The notes below the pieces were generated by a model. The model searched no databases. It worked only from the letters and a program-made list of their open reading frames with translations, and was not told the DNA's origin. A DNA stretch of 64,000 nucleotides. It comes from Metasolibacillus fluoroglycofenilyticus. Its GTDB lineage: Bacteria > Bacillota > Bacilli > Bacillales_A > Planococcaceae. Below, one piece after another: positions 38,450-47,101 of this stretch. Both the position numbers and the translations under genes were made by a program. The stretch spans positions 1,209,487 through 1,273,486 of the forward strand of contig NZ_PYWK01000001.1 in the NCBI RefSeq assembly GCF_003049645.1, given 5' to 3'. Within the stretch, counting starts at the first letter, position 1, and every line of letters begins with the position of its first letter.

Positions 38450-39319
38450 ATGCAGGAAAATTTAGTGCAAAAAATTGTGGAAGAAGTGCTACAGCAAGTG
38501 TTGAAAAATCAGCCTTCCCTTCAGCAGCACGATGATAAAATTCCAGTTGGCGTATCAGCACGACATGTTCATCTAGCACAGGCTGAGGTTGAGCAGCTAT
38601 TTGGCAAGAGCTATCAGCTTACACCGAAATTCGAGCTTTCGCAGCCAGGTCAGTTTGCAGCAGAGGAAACAGTTGTTATTGCTGGACCAAAGGGCTCGAT
38701 TGAAAGGGTAAGAATTTTAGGTCCGGCTCGCTCTTTATCTCAAGTAGAGGTTAGCTTTACTGATGCTATTAAACTAGGCTTAACACCTCCCCTGCGCATT
38801 TCTGGTGATATAAAGGGTTCAAGTCCCATTACCTTAATCGGTCCAAAAGGAAGTGTGGTGTTGAAGGAAGGGCTAATTGTTGCGAAAGCTCATATTCATA
38901 TGACGCCAACTGATAGCGTTCGCCTCGGCGTGACGGACGGACAAAGCGTGCAAATAAAGCTTGCGGGCATTCGACCAATTATTTTATCGGATGTGATGAT
39001 TCGCGTGTCGGAGCGTTACCGTTTGGAAATGCATATTGATACGGATGAGGCAAATGCAGGCTTCATAAAGCAAGGAGCTTTAGCTGAAATCGTTCAAGGC
39101 CCAACGCTTGAGCGAGGGGAGACGCAGGTTGCTCAGCCAGTTAACCAAATACCTGAACAGCAGTCAGCCTATCACTTCACGAAAAGGTTATTATCGCAAG
39201 TAGATGTAGCTGCAATAACAGAGCAAGAAATCATTGTTTCTAAAAAGACGATTGTGACAGCATTGGCATATGACAAAATTCGGGAATTAAATAAAACGTT
39301 AACGATTCATAAAGAATAA
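38450..39319 (+). CDS. PduL-type phosphate acyltransferase with N- and C-terminal extensions
   Basis: The 289-residue paralogue of the preceding gene shares VGVSARHVHL near residue 33, KAHIHMTPTDS and LEMHIDTDEANAGF. It carries an N-terminal amphipathic helix (ENLVQKIVEEVLQQVLK) typical of encapsulated PduL. A roughly 75-residue C-terminal extension has TEQEIIVSKKTIVTALAYDK. That resembles the TE..(D/Y)...KGTIVTP.A..Y patch seen in some microcompartment proteins such as EutT N-termini. AAGGAGGAGG precedes the ATG. The N-terminal helix suggests this copy works inside the shell. Confidence 0.88.
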   Translation: MQENLVQKIVEEVLQQVLKNQPSLQQHDDKIPVGVSARHVHLAQAEVEQLFGKSYQLTPKFELSQPGQFAAEETVVIAGPKGSIERVRILGPARSLSQVEVSFTDAIKLGLTPPLRISGDIKGSSPITLIGPKGSVVLKEGLIVAKAHIHMTPTDSVRLGVTDGQSVQIKLAGIRPIILSDVMIRVSERYRLEMHIDTDEANAGFIKQGALAEIVQGPTLERGETQVAQPVNQIPEQQSAYHFTKRLLSQVDVAAITEQEIIVSKKTIVTALAYDKIRELNKTLTIHKE

Positions 39320-39353
39320 ATGGCTTAGCTAATGCAGAATAGAGGGTGAGCAA

Positions 39354-39638
39354 ATGCAAATGGGAAGAGTGATTGGGAATGTTTGGGCTACACGTAAGGA
39401 AGAAGGGTTAAATGGCTTAAAATTATTAATCGTTCAACCAATTGATTCAAACCAACAGCCAATACGAACTGAACTTGTAGCTGCAGACCGCATTGGCGCA
39501 GGTATAGGTGATGATGTTCTTATTACAAGTGGAGGGTCGTCACGCTATATTATGAAGGATAATCCACTGCCAATTGATGCGGTCATAATTGGAATTATAG
39601 ACTCTACAGAAGTAATGCGAGGTGAAGACAATGAGTAG
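39354..39638 (+). CDS. eutN: BMC pentameric vertex protein EutN
   Basis: The 94-residue CcmL/EutN-family protein caps the shell vertices. It starts MGRVIGNVWATRKEEGLNGLKLLIVQP after two residues and includes ADRIGAGIGDDVLITSGGSSR, both characteristic. The start could be 39354 or the ATG two codons later. GAGGGTGAGC is upstream. Its end overlaps the next gene by 8 nt. Confidence 0.94.
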   Translation: MQMGRVIGNVWATRKEEGLNGLKLLIVQPIDSNQQPIRTELVAADRIGAGIGDDVLITSGGSSRYIMKDNPLPIDAVIIGIIDSTEVMRGEDNE

Positions 39639-39984
39639 TGCAATCGGTATGATTGAAACAAAAGGGCTAGTCGGCTCTATAGAAGCAGCAGATGCTATGA
39701 TTAAAGCTTCAGATGTCACGATTGTGAAGCAGGAATTTGTAGATGGTGGTATTGTCACAGTCGTTGTCCAAGGAGATGTTGGCTCTGTACAAGCAGCAGT
39801 TGATGCGGGCAAGGCAGCAGCGATGCGTGTTGGTGAATTGTTATCCGCACACGTTATTCCACGACCGGATGTGGATGTATTCCAAATGATTAAAGGGGCA
39901 GAGACACCGAAAAAAAAGCCAACGCCAGCACGCGCAAAAAAAGCATCAGAGGTAGCTCCTAGCGAAAATGGCGGTGAAGTATAA
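39631..39984 (+). CDS. Second BMC-H shell protein with Lys/Pro-rich tail
   Basis: The 117-residue BMC-H protein has [20 protein letters not shown] and [15 protein letters not shown], as in EutM/PduA. A basic, Pro/Ala/Lys-rich tail of about 25 residues follows ([16 protein letters not shown]). The tail is absent from EutM and would project from one face of the hexamer. ATG 39631 follows GCGAGGTGA. The gene overlaps both neighbours (8 nt with eutN, 1 nt with mdh), indicating tight coupling. Confidence 0.92.
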   Translation: MSSAIGMIETKGLVGSIEAADAMIKASDVTIVKQEFVDGGIVTVVVQGDVGSVQAAVDAGKAAAMRVGELLSAHVIPRPDVDVFQMIKGAETPKKKPTPARAKKASEVAPSENGGEV

Positions 39985-40928
39985 TGCCATTTCAAAAACA
40001 TAAAATTGCAGTAATTGGAGCCGGGCACACAGGGGCAACACTTAGTTTGTTTTTAGCTCAAAAGGAATTAGGCGATGTTGTACTTTTAGATATTCCTGAT
40101 GCTGAAAATCCAACAAAGGGAAAGGCGCTCGACTTGCTACAAACAGGTCCAATAGAGAAATTTAATGTGTCTGTTAAAGGGACAAGCAACTATGAGGATA
40201 TAGCAGGTGCTAGCATCGTTGTTATAACTGCCGGCATTCCGCGTAAACCCGGTATGAGCCGCGATGACTTAGTAACAACAAATGCTAATATTATAAAGCA
40301 AGTATCTGCGCAAATTAAGCGTTATGCACCGAATAGTATCGTGCTTGTATTGAGCAATCCTGTCGATGCGATGACATATGTTTGCTATAAGGAAACTGGC
40401 TTCCCGAAAAACCGCGTAATTGGGCAATCTGGTGTGCTCGATACCGCACGCTTTAATGCGTTTGTTGCACAAGAGCTACAAATTGCACCTGAGGATGTGT
40501 CAGGTTTTGTGTTAGGTGGACATGGAGATGAGATGGTGCCATTAATTCGCTATTCATATGCGGGTGGCATTCCCCTTGAGAAGCTAATTCCCGCACAGCG
40601 CTTAGCGCAAATTGTGGAGCGCACACGCAAAGGTGGCGGTGAAATCGTCGGCTTACTTGGCAACGGGAGTGCTTATTATGCACCCGCTGCTGCCTGTGCG
40701 CAAATGGTTGAAATTATCATGAAAGACCAGCGTAAAATCATCCCATCAATCGCCCTATTAGAAGGTGAGTATGGCTACAACGATTTATTTTTAGGCGTAC
40801 CAACAATATTAGGTGGCAATGGGATTGAATCCGTTATTGAGTTACAGCTTACAGCAGAAGAAAAGCAGGCACTTCAACATTCAGCAGAAGCTGTGGAGCA
40901 AGTGCTTGAGATTTGTCGTAATATTTAA
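39984..40928 (+). CDS. mdh: Malate dehydrogenase-like protein at the end of the ethanolamine locus
   Basis: The 314-residue protein belongs to the lactate/malate dehydrogenase family, closest to LDH-like malate dehydrogenases of Bacillales. It has [15 protein letters not shown] (NAD-binding), [11 protein letters not shown] with the substrate-selecting Arg, [22 protein letters not shown] and the catalytic His in [12 protein letters not shown] near residue 174. The ATG overlaps the stop of the upstream BMC-H gene, so it is translationally tied to the shell operon. The usual Bacillales mdh lies with citZ-icd. I infer a dedicated paralogue that recycles NADH made by EutE, since no alcohol dehydrogenase gene is present. 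Confidence 0.9.
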   Translation: MPFQKHKIAVIGAGHTGATLSLFLAQKELGDVVLLDIPDAENPTKGKALDLLQTGPIEKFNVSVKGTSNYEDIAGASIVVITAGIPRKPGMSRDDLVTTNANIIKQVSAQIKRYAPNSIVLVLSNPVDAMTYVCYKETGFPKNRVIGQSGVLDTARFNAFVAQELQIAPEDVSGFVLGGHGDEMVPLIRYSYAGGIPLEKLIPAQRLAQIVERTRKGGGEIVGLLGNGSAYYAPAAACAQMVEIIMKDQRKIIPSIALLEGEYGYNDLFLGVPTILGGNGIESVIELQLTAEEKQALQHSAEAVEQVLEICRNI

Positions 40929-40934
40929 GTGATT

Positions 40935-40978
40935 GCCTGAAAAGTAGCGTGTTCGCACTGCTTTTCAGGCATTTTTTG
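40935..40978 (+). terminator. Terminator of the ethanolamine locus
   Basis: GCCTGAAAAG pairs with CTTTTCAGGC and is followed by ATTTTTT, 7 nt after the mdh stop. Confidence 0.9.
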
Positions 40979-41129
40979 CTTGTTGCCAAAATATTGAGGA
41001 ATCTTTGAGGAAATAGGGCAAGCGCAAAAAGAACCTGAAAACCCCTCTTCAAAAAATAAGGGTTCACTTTAGGCTTATTAATATGAAATAAGTTATACTT
41101 AAATTAAAGTAATGCTTTTATACTTTTTT

Positions 41130-41157
41130 TGAAACTTTTATGCATACTAATCGTATA
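41130..41157 (+). promoter_or_regulatory. Sigma-W promoter of the yqeZ-floA-yqfB operon
   Basis: TGAAAC, exactly 16 nt, CGTATA is a perfect match to the ECF sigma-W consensus. In B. subtilis the same operon is a sigma-W target in the envelope-stress regulon. Confidence 0.9.
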
Positions 41158-41192
41158 AACAGTTAATCAAATTTTTAGAAAGGAGAGACGTC

Positions 41193-42521
41193 ATGAAAAG
41201 GACACGAATACTGAGCTGGTTAGTACTTCTTATGCTGTCAATTGTCCTAGCTTTCCCTACGCAAACATTTGCTAAGAGCAAAGTATATCATGTGCCAGTT
41301 GAAAATAATGTTGAAAAAGGTTTAACAGCTTTTTTACAACGTGCATTCCAAGATGCAAAAGAACATGGTGCGGAAGCGATTGTGCTTGAAATACATACAC
41401 CAGGTGGCTTCACAGACGCAGCAGAAGATATTGCAAAAATCATTAAGCAATCCGAAGATATGAAAGTCATTGCCTTTATTAATACGAAAGCGCATTCAGC
41501 AGGGGCGCTTATCGCATTAAATGCAGACAGTATTTATATGACGCCTGATGCAACAATTGGTGCAGCAGGTGTTGTGGATAGCGCTGGCAACGCGGCAGAA
41601 TTAAAGGCGCAAAGTGCTTGGATTAAACAAATGATTGCAGCAGCAGAAAGCTCAAATCGAGATCCGCAATATGCACAGGCGATGGCAGATTCATCGCTAG
41701 ATATGAGTGAGTATGGGGCACCGAAGGGAGACTTCCTTACTTTATCTGCTGAGGAAGCGCTTAAAGTAGAATACTCAAACGGCACTGTGAAAAATTTGCA
41801 GGAAGTGTTAGAGCGGGAAAATTTAGCGGACAGTGTAGTCATTGATTTAGAACCAACTGTTGCTGAGCAAATTGCTCGTATCGTGACAAATCCAATTGTT
41901 ATACCAATACTTTTATCGATTGCCAGTCTCGGTTTAGTTATTGAGCTCTATTCACCGGGCTTTGGCGTAGCAGGCGTAATGGGCTTGTCCGCACTTGGAT
42001 TATTTTTCTTTGGTCATTTAATTGCTGGTATTGCAGGCTATGAATCGATTTTACTACTAATTATTGGTATAATTCTTATAGTTGCGGAATTTTTCGTCCC
42101 CGGTGGCATTGTTGGTATTATTGGAGGTGCTTCAATAGTATTAAGTTTGCTTTTAGCAGGTGCTAATTTTGTCCAGATGGGGTATTCAATTTTAATTGCG
42201 CTGTTAATCGCAGTTATAGGAATGGTGATACTTATGAAATTCTTTGGCAAAAAATTGCATATGTTTAACAAGCTTGTGTTAAAGGATGCAACGACGACGG
42301 AGGAAGGCTATGTGTCCAATGTCAATCGACTTGAGCTTATCGGCAAAAAAGGTAAAACGCTGACACCGTTTAGACCAGCAGGTGTTGTTTCCATCGATGG
42401 GGAGCGCGTTGATGCAGTGTCAGACGGTAGTTATATTGATGCTGGTAAGCATGTAGAAATTATTAAGGTAGAAGGCTCACGCATTGTTGTGCGAGCAGTA
42501 TCAGAAGAAACGGAGGAATAA
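41193..42521 (+). CDS. yqeZ: NfeD-type membrane protein with ClpP-like domain (YqeZ)
   Basis: The 442-residue protein has a signal peptide (about 1-27), then a ClpP/SppA-like serine protease domain. [11 protein letters not shown] lies near residue 68, and [13 protein letters not shown] with the probable nucleophile Ser near residue 99. Four to five membrane helices follow (about 230-350), and an NfeD OB-fold ends the protein. Partner of flotillin FloA in membrane microdomains, induced by sigma-W in Bacillus. AAAGGAGAG precedes the ATG. The floA ribosome site overlaps its last codons. Confidence 0.93.
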   Translation: MKRTRILSWLVLLMLSIVLAFPTQTFAKSKVYHVPVENNVEKGLTAFLQRAFQDAKEHGAEAIVLEIHTPGGFTDAAEDIAKIIKQSEDMKVIAFINTKAHSAGALIALNADSIYMTPDATIGAAGVVDSAGNAAELKAQSAWIKQMIAAAESSNRDPQYAQAMADSSLDMSEYGAPKGDFLTLSAEEALKVEYSNGTVKNLQEVLERENLADSVVIDLEPTVAEQIARIVTNPIVIPILLSIASLGLVIELYSPGFGVAGVMGLSALGLFFFGHLIAGIAGYESILLLIIGIILIVAEFFVPGGIVGIIGGASIVLSLLLAGANFVQMGYSILIALLIAVIGMVILMKFFGKKLHMFNKLVLKDATTTEEGYVSNVNRLELIGKKGKTLTPFRPAGVVSIDGERVDAVSDGSYIDAGKHVEIIKVEGSRIVVRAVSEETEE

Positions 42522-42525
42522 TAGT

Positions 42526-43521
42526 ATGTTTGTTGAAGCAGGTGTAATTGGTTTAACGATAATTATCGTTGCTATTTTTATCGTCCTAGCTATCTTTTTC
42601 ACATTCGTTCCAGTAACGCTGTGGATTAGTGCGTTAGCAGCAGGTGTTCGTGTAAGTATTTTCACATTAATCGGGATGCGACTACGTCGAGTAATTCCAT
42701 CGCGTATTGTTAACCCTTTAATTAAAGCGCATAAAGCAGGAATTGAAGTAACAATTAATCAGTTAGAATCACATTATTTAGCAGGTGGTAATGTTGACCG
42801 CGTAGTTAATGCGTTAATTGCTGCGCACCGTGCGAATATTGAATTATCTTTTGAGCGTGCCGCTGCGATTGATTTAGCAGGTCGTGACGTTTTAGAGGCA
42901 GTACAAATGTCGGTTAACCCGAAAGTAATTGAAACACCATTTATCGCGGGTGTGGCAATTAACGGGATTGAAGTAAAAGCAAAGGCACGTATTACAGTAC
43001 GTACAAACCTTGACCGTTTAGTCGGTGGTGCTGGTGAGGATACAATTATTGCCCGTGTCGGGGAAGGGATTGTATCGACAATCGGTTCTTCAGCATCGCA
43101 CTCTGTTGTATTAGAAAATCCGGATTTGATTTCACAAACTGTATTAGCGAAGGGCTTGGACTCCGGTACAGCCTTTGAAATTCTATCGATTGATATCGCG
43201 GATGTTGATGTAGGTAAAAACATCGGTGCTGAATTACAAATTGAGCAAGCACAGGCGGACAAAAATATTGCACAGGCGAAAGCGGAAGAACGTCGTGCGA
43301 TGGCCGTAGCAACAGAACAAGAAATGGTAGCTAAAGTTCAAGAGATGAAAGCAAAAGTTGTTGAAGCTGAGGCTGAAGTACCAATGGCAATGGCAGAAGC
43401 TTTACGTTCAGGTAACCTTGGTATTATGGATTATATGAACTATAAAAACATTCAAGCGGATACTATGATGCGTGATTCAATTGCGAAATCAACAAATGAT
43501 GATAATACGCAGAACAAATAG
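42526..43521 (+). CDS. floA: Flotillin-like protein FloA
   Basis: The 331-residue protein has exactly the usual FloA length. An N-terminal membrane hairpin (about 3-30 and 35-55) precedes the SPFH region. A coiled-coil tail is rich in Ala/Glu ([20 protein letters not shown]). FloA organises lipid-ordered membrane domains. The ATG at 42526 follows GGAGGAATAAT. The frame upstream of it overlaps yqeZ and lacks a site. It is the second gene of the sigma-W operon. Confidence 0.96.
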   Translation: MFVEAGVIGLTIIIVAIFIVLAIFFTFVPVTLWISALAAGVRVSIFTLIGMRLRRVIPSRIVNPLIKAHKAGIEVTINQLESHYLAGGNVDRVVNALIAAHRANIELSFERAAAIDLAGRDVLEAVQMSVNPKVIETPFIAGVAINGIEVKAKARITVRTNLDRLVGGAGEDTIIARVGEGIVSTIGSSASHSVVLENPDLISQTVLAKGLDSGTAFEILSIDIADVDVGKNIGAELQIEQAQADKNIAQAKAEERRAMAVATEQEMVAKVQEMKAKVVEAEAEVPMAMAEALRSGNLGIMDYMNYKNIQADTMMRDSIAKSTNDDNTQNK

Positions 43522-43554
43522 TGTATCGTCTAAGTTAGAAGGGAGGTTGCTTAA

Positions 43555-44046
43555 GTGGAGTCTTTAATTATCCTTATTGTGCTTGGGATTATTTCCTCAT
43601 TGCTCGGTAAAAAAGATAAGTCCAAAAACACGAAAAGCATGCCACCATTTAATGAGCAATCAAAACCTAATCGTGAGCCACGCCAAGCCAAGACAACACC
43701 AACTAGGTCTTTAGAGGATTTCGCGAGTGAAATCTTTGGGCAGCTTGAACAAAAAAAGGCTGAGGTAGAGCAGCAATGGAAAGAAATTAAGCCCGTTGTG
43801 CCAGTGCGAACTGAGCGAACTGAGCGAAAAATAGAGCCGATTGTTGAAACGGTAGAGGTACCAAAAGTAACCTATGAGAAGACGGTAGCACGTCCAAATA
43901 TTGAACAATCACTACGTGTGACGCAAATGAAGGAGCGAGAAACAGCTGTTTTTACAGCTCCTACGACAAAGAAAGCACTTGTTCAGGCAATTGTTGCCGC
44001 GGAAATTTTAGGTCCGCCAAGAGCAAAGCGACGACAAGTACGTTAA
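43555..44046 (+). CDS. Membrane-anchored protein following floA (YqfB position)
   Basis: The 163-residue protein starts with a short hydrophobic anchor (ESLIILIVLGIISSLLG). A long charged, probably disordered region with a coiled-coil-like segment follows (about 50-75). It ends AEILGPPRAKRRQVR, a short motif I recall from other Bacillaceae proteins at this locus. No enzymatic motif is visible. It has a GTG start with GGGAGG upstream and is last in the sigma-W operon. Its stop codon lies at the edge of the dispersed repeat at 44042. Confidence 0.75.
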   Translation: MESLIILIVLGIISSLLGKKDKSKNTKSMPPFNEQSKPNREPRQAKTTPTRSLEDFASEIFGQLEQKKAEVEQQWKEIKPVVPVRTERTERKIEPIVETVEVPKVTYEKTVARPNIEQSLRVTQMKERETAVFTAPTTKKALVQAIVAAEILGPPRAKRRQVR

Positions 44047-44302
44047 CTTCTTTTAGAAGAAATTCCTTATCTCTATAAATGGCGAGATGAATGCTTGCCT
44101 TAGGCCTTTTCAGCGAGTGCCAAAACACATCTTGATACAAGGAGCTCAGTCTAAGTATGCTACTTTCTGTGGCAACGATTGAATGTCTAACATCATGTGG
44201 TTTAAGCTCCAACGGATGTCACGTGATGTGCCAATTTTAGATTCACTTCTACCAATTAGCTCGAAGAAAATCTGGACGCAATTACGTTGATGCCTAATTA
44301 AT
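44042..44302 (+). repeat. Dispersed intergenic repeat, diverged copy
   Basis: It shares GTTAACTTCTTTTAG at the left end, GAGATGAATGC, TTTTCAGCGAGTG, AGCTCAGTCTAAGTAT, GGATGTCACGTGATGTG, TTTTAGATT, AGCTCGAAGAAAATCTGGAC and GCAATTACG with the copy at 37501-37815, in the same order. It fills almost all of the yqfB-yqfC gap and begins inside the stop codon region of the upstream gene. Confidence 0.7.
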
Positions 44303-44359
44303 CTTATACATGCCTCCTTTTTCTAATGCATATAGTATGAGAAAGGGAGGCTGTTTTTT

Positions 44360-44593
44360 ATGAAAAAATTATTTCAAATGGCTGCAATATTTGAAATGAC
44401 CAATTTTAAATTGCTTAAATGGCATGGGAATTATCGCATACTAGCTGCATCTGATGCGAGTTGCTCGTGTATGATAGAAGATTATGTTGTGCATATTAAG
44501 GGAGAGCAAATTACTGTAACTGTATTGGCGACAAATGGTTTTACCGTATCATGTGAAAAATTACATGCACTACAAATTGAAAAGCATGCGTAA
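44360..44593 (+). CDS. yqfC: Sporulation protein YqfC (YabP/YqfC family)
   Basis: The 77-residue protein is placed in the YqfC family by its position directly before yqfD and by its C-terminal half (DYVVHIKGEQITVTVLATNG), which follows the YabP/YqfC pattern. It is shorter and more divergent than the roughly 93-residue B. subtilis protein, and the N-terminal half is not convincing by sequence alone. In Bacillus yqfC-yqfD is expressed under sigma-E. A CATATAGT stretch at 44329-44336 resembles a sigma-E -10, but I see no good -35. Confidence 0.7.
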   Translation: MKKLFQMAAIFEMTNFKLLKWHGNYRILAASDASCSCMIEDYVVHIKGEQITVTVLATNGFTVSCEKLHALQIEKHA

Positions 44594-45683
44594 TATTGAT
44601 TATCGCCGTGTTCGCGTATCGGTGCAAAAAAATCAAAAAACAAATGATTTACTACAATATTTACATAGCCATCATGTACCGATTTATCATGTGCGTACGA
44701 CAAAAGAAGTGCTACAATTTGAATTGGCTCGCCAGCATATCGCTATATTGCGCAAAGCACGCAGTAAGCATCGTGTCAAATTGAAGTTACACTATTTAAC
44801 GACAGACGAGCTACTTCCAAAGCGATTGATGACAATTGTTAGTTTACTTTGTCTATGGCTCATACCGTTACTTTGCAATTATTGGATATGGGAAATTGAT
44901 ATACAAGGAGATACACCAGAACAAAAGGCTGCAATCGAGCGTTTAGTGCAAAAGGAATTTGCTGCACCTATTCTAAAAAAACGCTTACCGACAGATCAAG
45001 AGGTACGAGAGTTCATTATGCAAAACTTTCGCGAGTATTCATGGGTGCATGTTGCGAAAGTAGGAAGTAAAATGACCATCCGTCCACAGCTCGCACCGAA
45101 AAATGAAATGAAGGAAAATAAAGATGGCTATTATCATCTTATTGCTGGTAGCAGTGGTGTCATCACCCATTTTGATATAAAAAGTGGTGAGCGTAAAGTA
45201 ACGCCAAATACGACAGTATATAAAGGGGATACACTTGTATCTGGGCTGATGCTAGTAGGGGAAAGACAGCTTTTAATTGGTGCAGTTGGTGACGTTTATG
45301 CAGATTATTGGCTAGAGAGCGAGTTTACAATTCCGCAAGAAGTGCAATACGAAGTTGTAACAGCAGAGGCTTGGCATTTTACGTTTACTCCTGAAGGGCT
45401 ACCAACAGAAATAAAAGCACTGCCATTGCCTGAATGGTTAGCGCGTTATATACGTGTTGCTAAAATAGAGACGAGAGAAAAAATAGTTGAAACGTTGACA
45501 GAAGAACAGATTGAATCGCGAATTATGCCATTGCTGCATGAAAAAATGGTACAATCATTACCAACGAAGAGCATTATTAAAAAAGAAAACCTTTTACACA
45601 TTCAATTTGTAGATGGTAAAGTAAAGGGGAAGGTTCTATATTTAATCAATGAAAATATTGCCAAACCTTATCCTATTAATTAA
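44586..45683 (+). CDS. yqfD: Sporulation protein YqfD
   Basis: The 365-residue protein has one membrane segment (about 80-98, LMTIVSLLCLWLIPLLCNYW). The typical YqfD stretches surround it: IDIQGDTPEQKAAIERL, ILKKRLPTDQEVREFIMQNF, AGSSGVITHFDIKSGER and KGDTLVSG. It is needed for normal spore formation in Bacillus; the mechanism is unclear. It starts at the ATG 44586 overlapping the last 8 nt of yqfC. Confidence 0.9.
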   Translation: MRNIDYRRVRVSVQKNQKTNDLLQYLHSHHVPIYHVRTTKEVLQFELARQHIAILRKARSKHRVKLKLHYLTTDELLPKRLMTIVSLLCLWLIPLLCNYWIWEIDIQGDTPEQKAAIERLVQKEFAAPILKKRLPTDQEVREFIMQNFREYSWVHVAKVGSKMTIRPQLAPKNEMKENKDGYYHLIAGSSGVITHFDIKSGERKVTPNTTVYKGDTLVSGLMLVGERQLLIGAVGDVYADYWLESEFTIPQEVQYEVVTAEAWHFTFTPEGLPTEIKALPLPEWLARYIRVAKIETREKIVETLTEEQIESRIMPLLHEKMVQSLPTKSIIKKENLLHIQFVDGKVKGKVLYLINENIAKPYPIN

Positions 45684-45694
45684 GGAGCGTTAGG

Positions 45695-46654
45695 ATGTCA
45701 GAAAAAATTTCACAATTACAGTTAGATAATCCGAATGAAGCAGTTATGTTATTAGGCATGTCGGATGCAAATATTAAATTAATTGAAGAAACGTATAAAG
45801 TACAAGTTATTACACGTGGGGAAGTAGTACAAATTGCGGGCGATGATGAGGCACAGAAGGAGCAGGCTAAATCCGTGCTACATGCGCTACTACAGGTGAT
45901 TCGTAAAGGGATTAATGTTGACCAACGGGACGCATCAACAGCAATTGAAATGGCAAACAAAGGTACAATCGAATATTTTGCAGAGCTTTATGAGGAAGAA
46001 ATTGCACGTAATACAAAGGGCAAGCCGATTCGTGCGAAAACGATTGGACAGCGAGAATATATACGTGCCATTCGCCATCGTGACTTGATTTTCGGCATCG
46101 GCCCAGCCGGTACAGGTAAAACCTATTTAGCTGTTGTTATGGCAACACAAGCTTTAAAAAACGGTCATGTGAAGCGCATTATTTTAACAAGACCTGCTGT
46201 TGAAGCTGGTGAGTCGTTAGGCTTTTTGCCAGGTGATTTAAAGGAAAAAGTTGACCCTTATTTACGCCCGCTTTATGATGCACTACATGATATTTACGGC
46301 GTAGAACAAACGCAGCGTTTAATTGAGCGTGGTACAATTGAAATTGCGCCATTAGCGTATATGCGCGGTCGTACATTAGATGATGCCTTCGTTATATTAG
46401 ACGAGGCACAAAATACAACGCATCAGCAAATGAAAATGTTTTTAACACGCCTTGGCTTTGGTTCTAAAATGGTTATTACTGGGGATAAAACCCAAATTGA
46501 CCTTCCGAAAAATACGGAATCTGGTCTGATTATTGCGGAACGTACACTGAAATATGTCAAGGACATACATTTCCAAATTCTTGAGCAAGGGGATGTTGTG
46601 CGTCACCCACTCGTAGCAAAAGTAATTCAAGCATATGCGGAGCAGGAGCTGTAA
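45695..46654 (+). CDS. phoH: PhoH-like ATPase
   Basis: The 319-residue P-loop protein has an N-terminal KH-like region (about 10-85). GIGPAGTGKTYLAVV near residue 133 is the Walker A motif and FVILDEAQNTTHQQMKMFL near 230 is Walker B. Full PhoH family signatures follow (GDKTQIDLP). Probably an RNA-related ATPase in Bacillales, where it always lies between yqfD and pgpH. AAGGAGCG precedes the ATG, 12 nt after yqfD. Confidence 0.96.
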   Translation: MSEKISQLQLDNPNEAVMLLGMSDANIKLIEETYKVQVITRGEVVQIAGDDEAQKEQAKSVLHALLQVIRKGINVDQRDASTAIEMANKGTIEYFAELYEEEIARNTKGKPIRAKTIGQREYIRAIRHRDLIFGIGPAGTGKTYLAVVMATQALKNGHVKRIILTRPAVEAGESLGFLPGDLKEKVDPYLRPLYDALHDIYGVEQTQRLIERGTIEIAPLAYMRGRTLDDAFVILDEAQNTTHQQMKMFLTRLGFGSKMVITGDKTQIDLPKNTESGLIIAERTLKYVKDIHFQILEQGDVVRHPLVAKVIQAYAEQEL

Positions 46655-46708
46655 GGAGTAAGCTGTGCACCGATTTTTGAAAGCAACTTAACGACATAAA
46701 TTGCTAAG

Positions 46709-46757
46709 GGCTGCTAGAAAGTCAGGGAGAGTTGTGACTTACTAGCAGTCTCTTTTT
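46709..46757 (+). terminator. phoH terminator
   Basis: GGCTGCTAGAAAGTC pairs with GACTTACTAGCAGTC (two mismatches), followed by TCTTTTT. It resembles the other GGCTGTC hairpins in the window. Confidence 0.75.
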
Positions 46758-46765
46758 AGCTATTC

Positions 46766-47040
46766 CACTCAATTATGCCTTGGCTAGCTCTCGTCCAGAT
46801 TTTTCACGCTAACCAGTGGAAAATAAACTGACCTGCATCAGGTAGACCTCCCTTCAAAATCTGTGACATCCGTCGAAGGCATAACTTTTTAGCGGTTATT
46901 TGAACACCTGCTGAAAATCGGTTTAATACTTGCATTCATCTTACTACCTAGAAAGGTATGAAAGTTTTTACGCTATCTGTACAAAATATGTGCTCCTGCG
47001 ATTACTCGCCGCAGAAAACATTGCTAAAAGAAGTTAAAAT
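46766..47040 (-). repeat. Dispersed intergenic repeat, near-full inverted copy
   Basis: Read on the minus strand it runs from TTTTAACTTCTTTTAGCAATG through TCGCAGGAGCACAT, AGATAGCGTAA, AAGATGAATGCAAGTATTAA, CAGCAGGTGTTCAAA, GGATGTCACAGATTTTGAAG, GATGCAGGTCAGTT, CCACTGGTTAGCGTG and AATCTGGACG to GGCATAATTGAG. It is the closest relative of 37501-37815. The middle block differs and matches 26287-26412 instead. Confidence 0.75.
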
Positions 47041-47101
47041 GACACGAAATAAGCATGAAATCACGCTCAAAAATTGGTAAAATAATAAGTGGAGGTGTGC
47101 A

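Noticed and set aside
39540..40028. Minus-strand open frame (162 codons) across eutN, the second BMC-H gene and the mdh start
   Set aside because: It spans three well-supported overlapping genes on the other strand and has Ser/Thr-rich shadow composition.
42774..43262. Minus-strand open frame (162 codons) opposite floA
   Set aside because: Shadow of the floA codon pattern, low-complexity Ser/Thr/Ala content, no start context.
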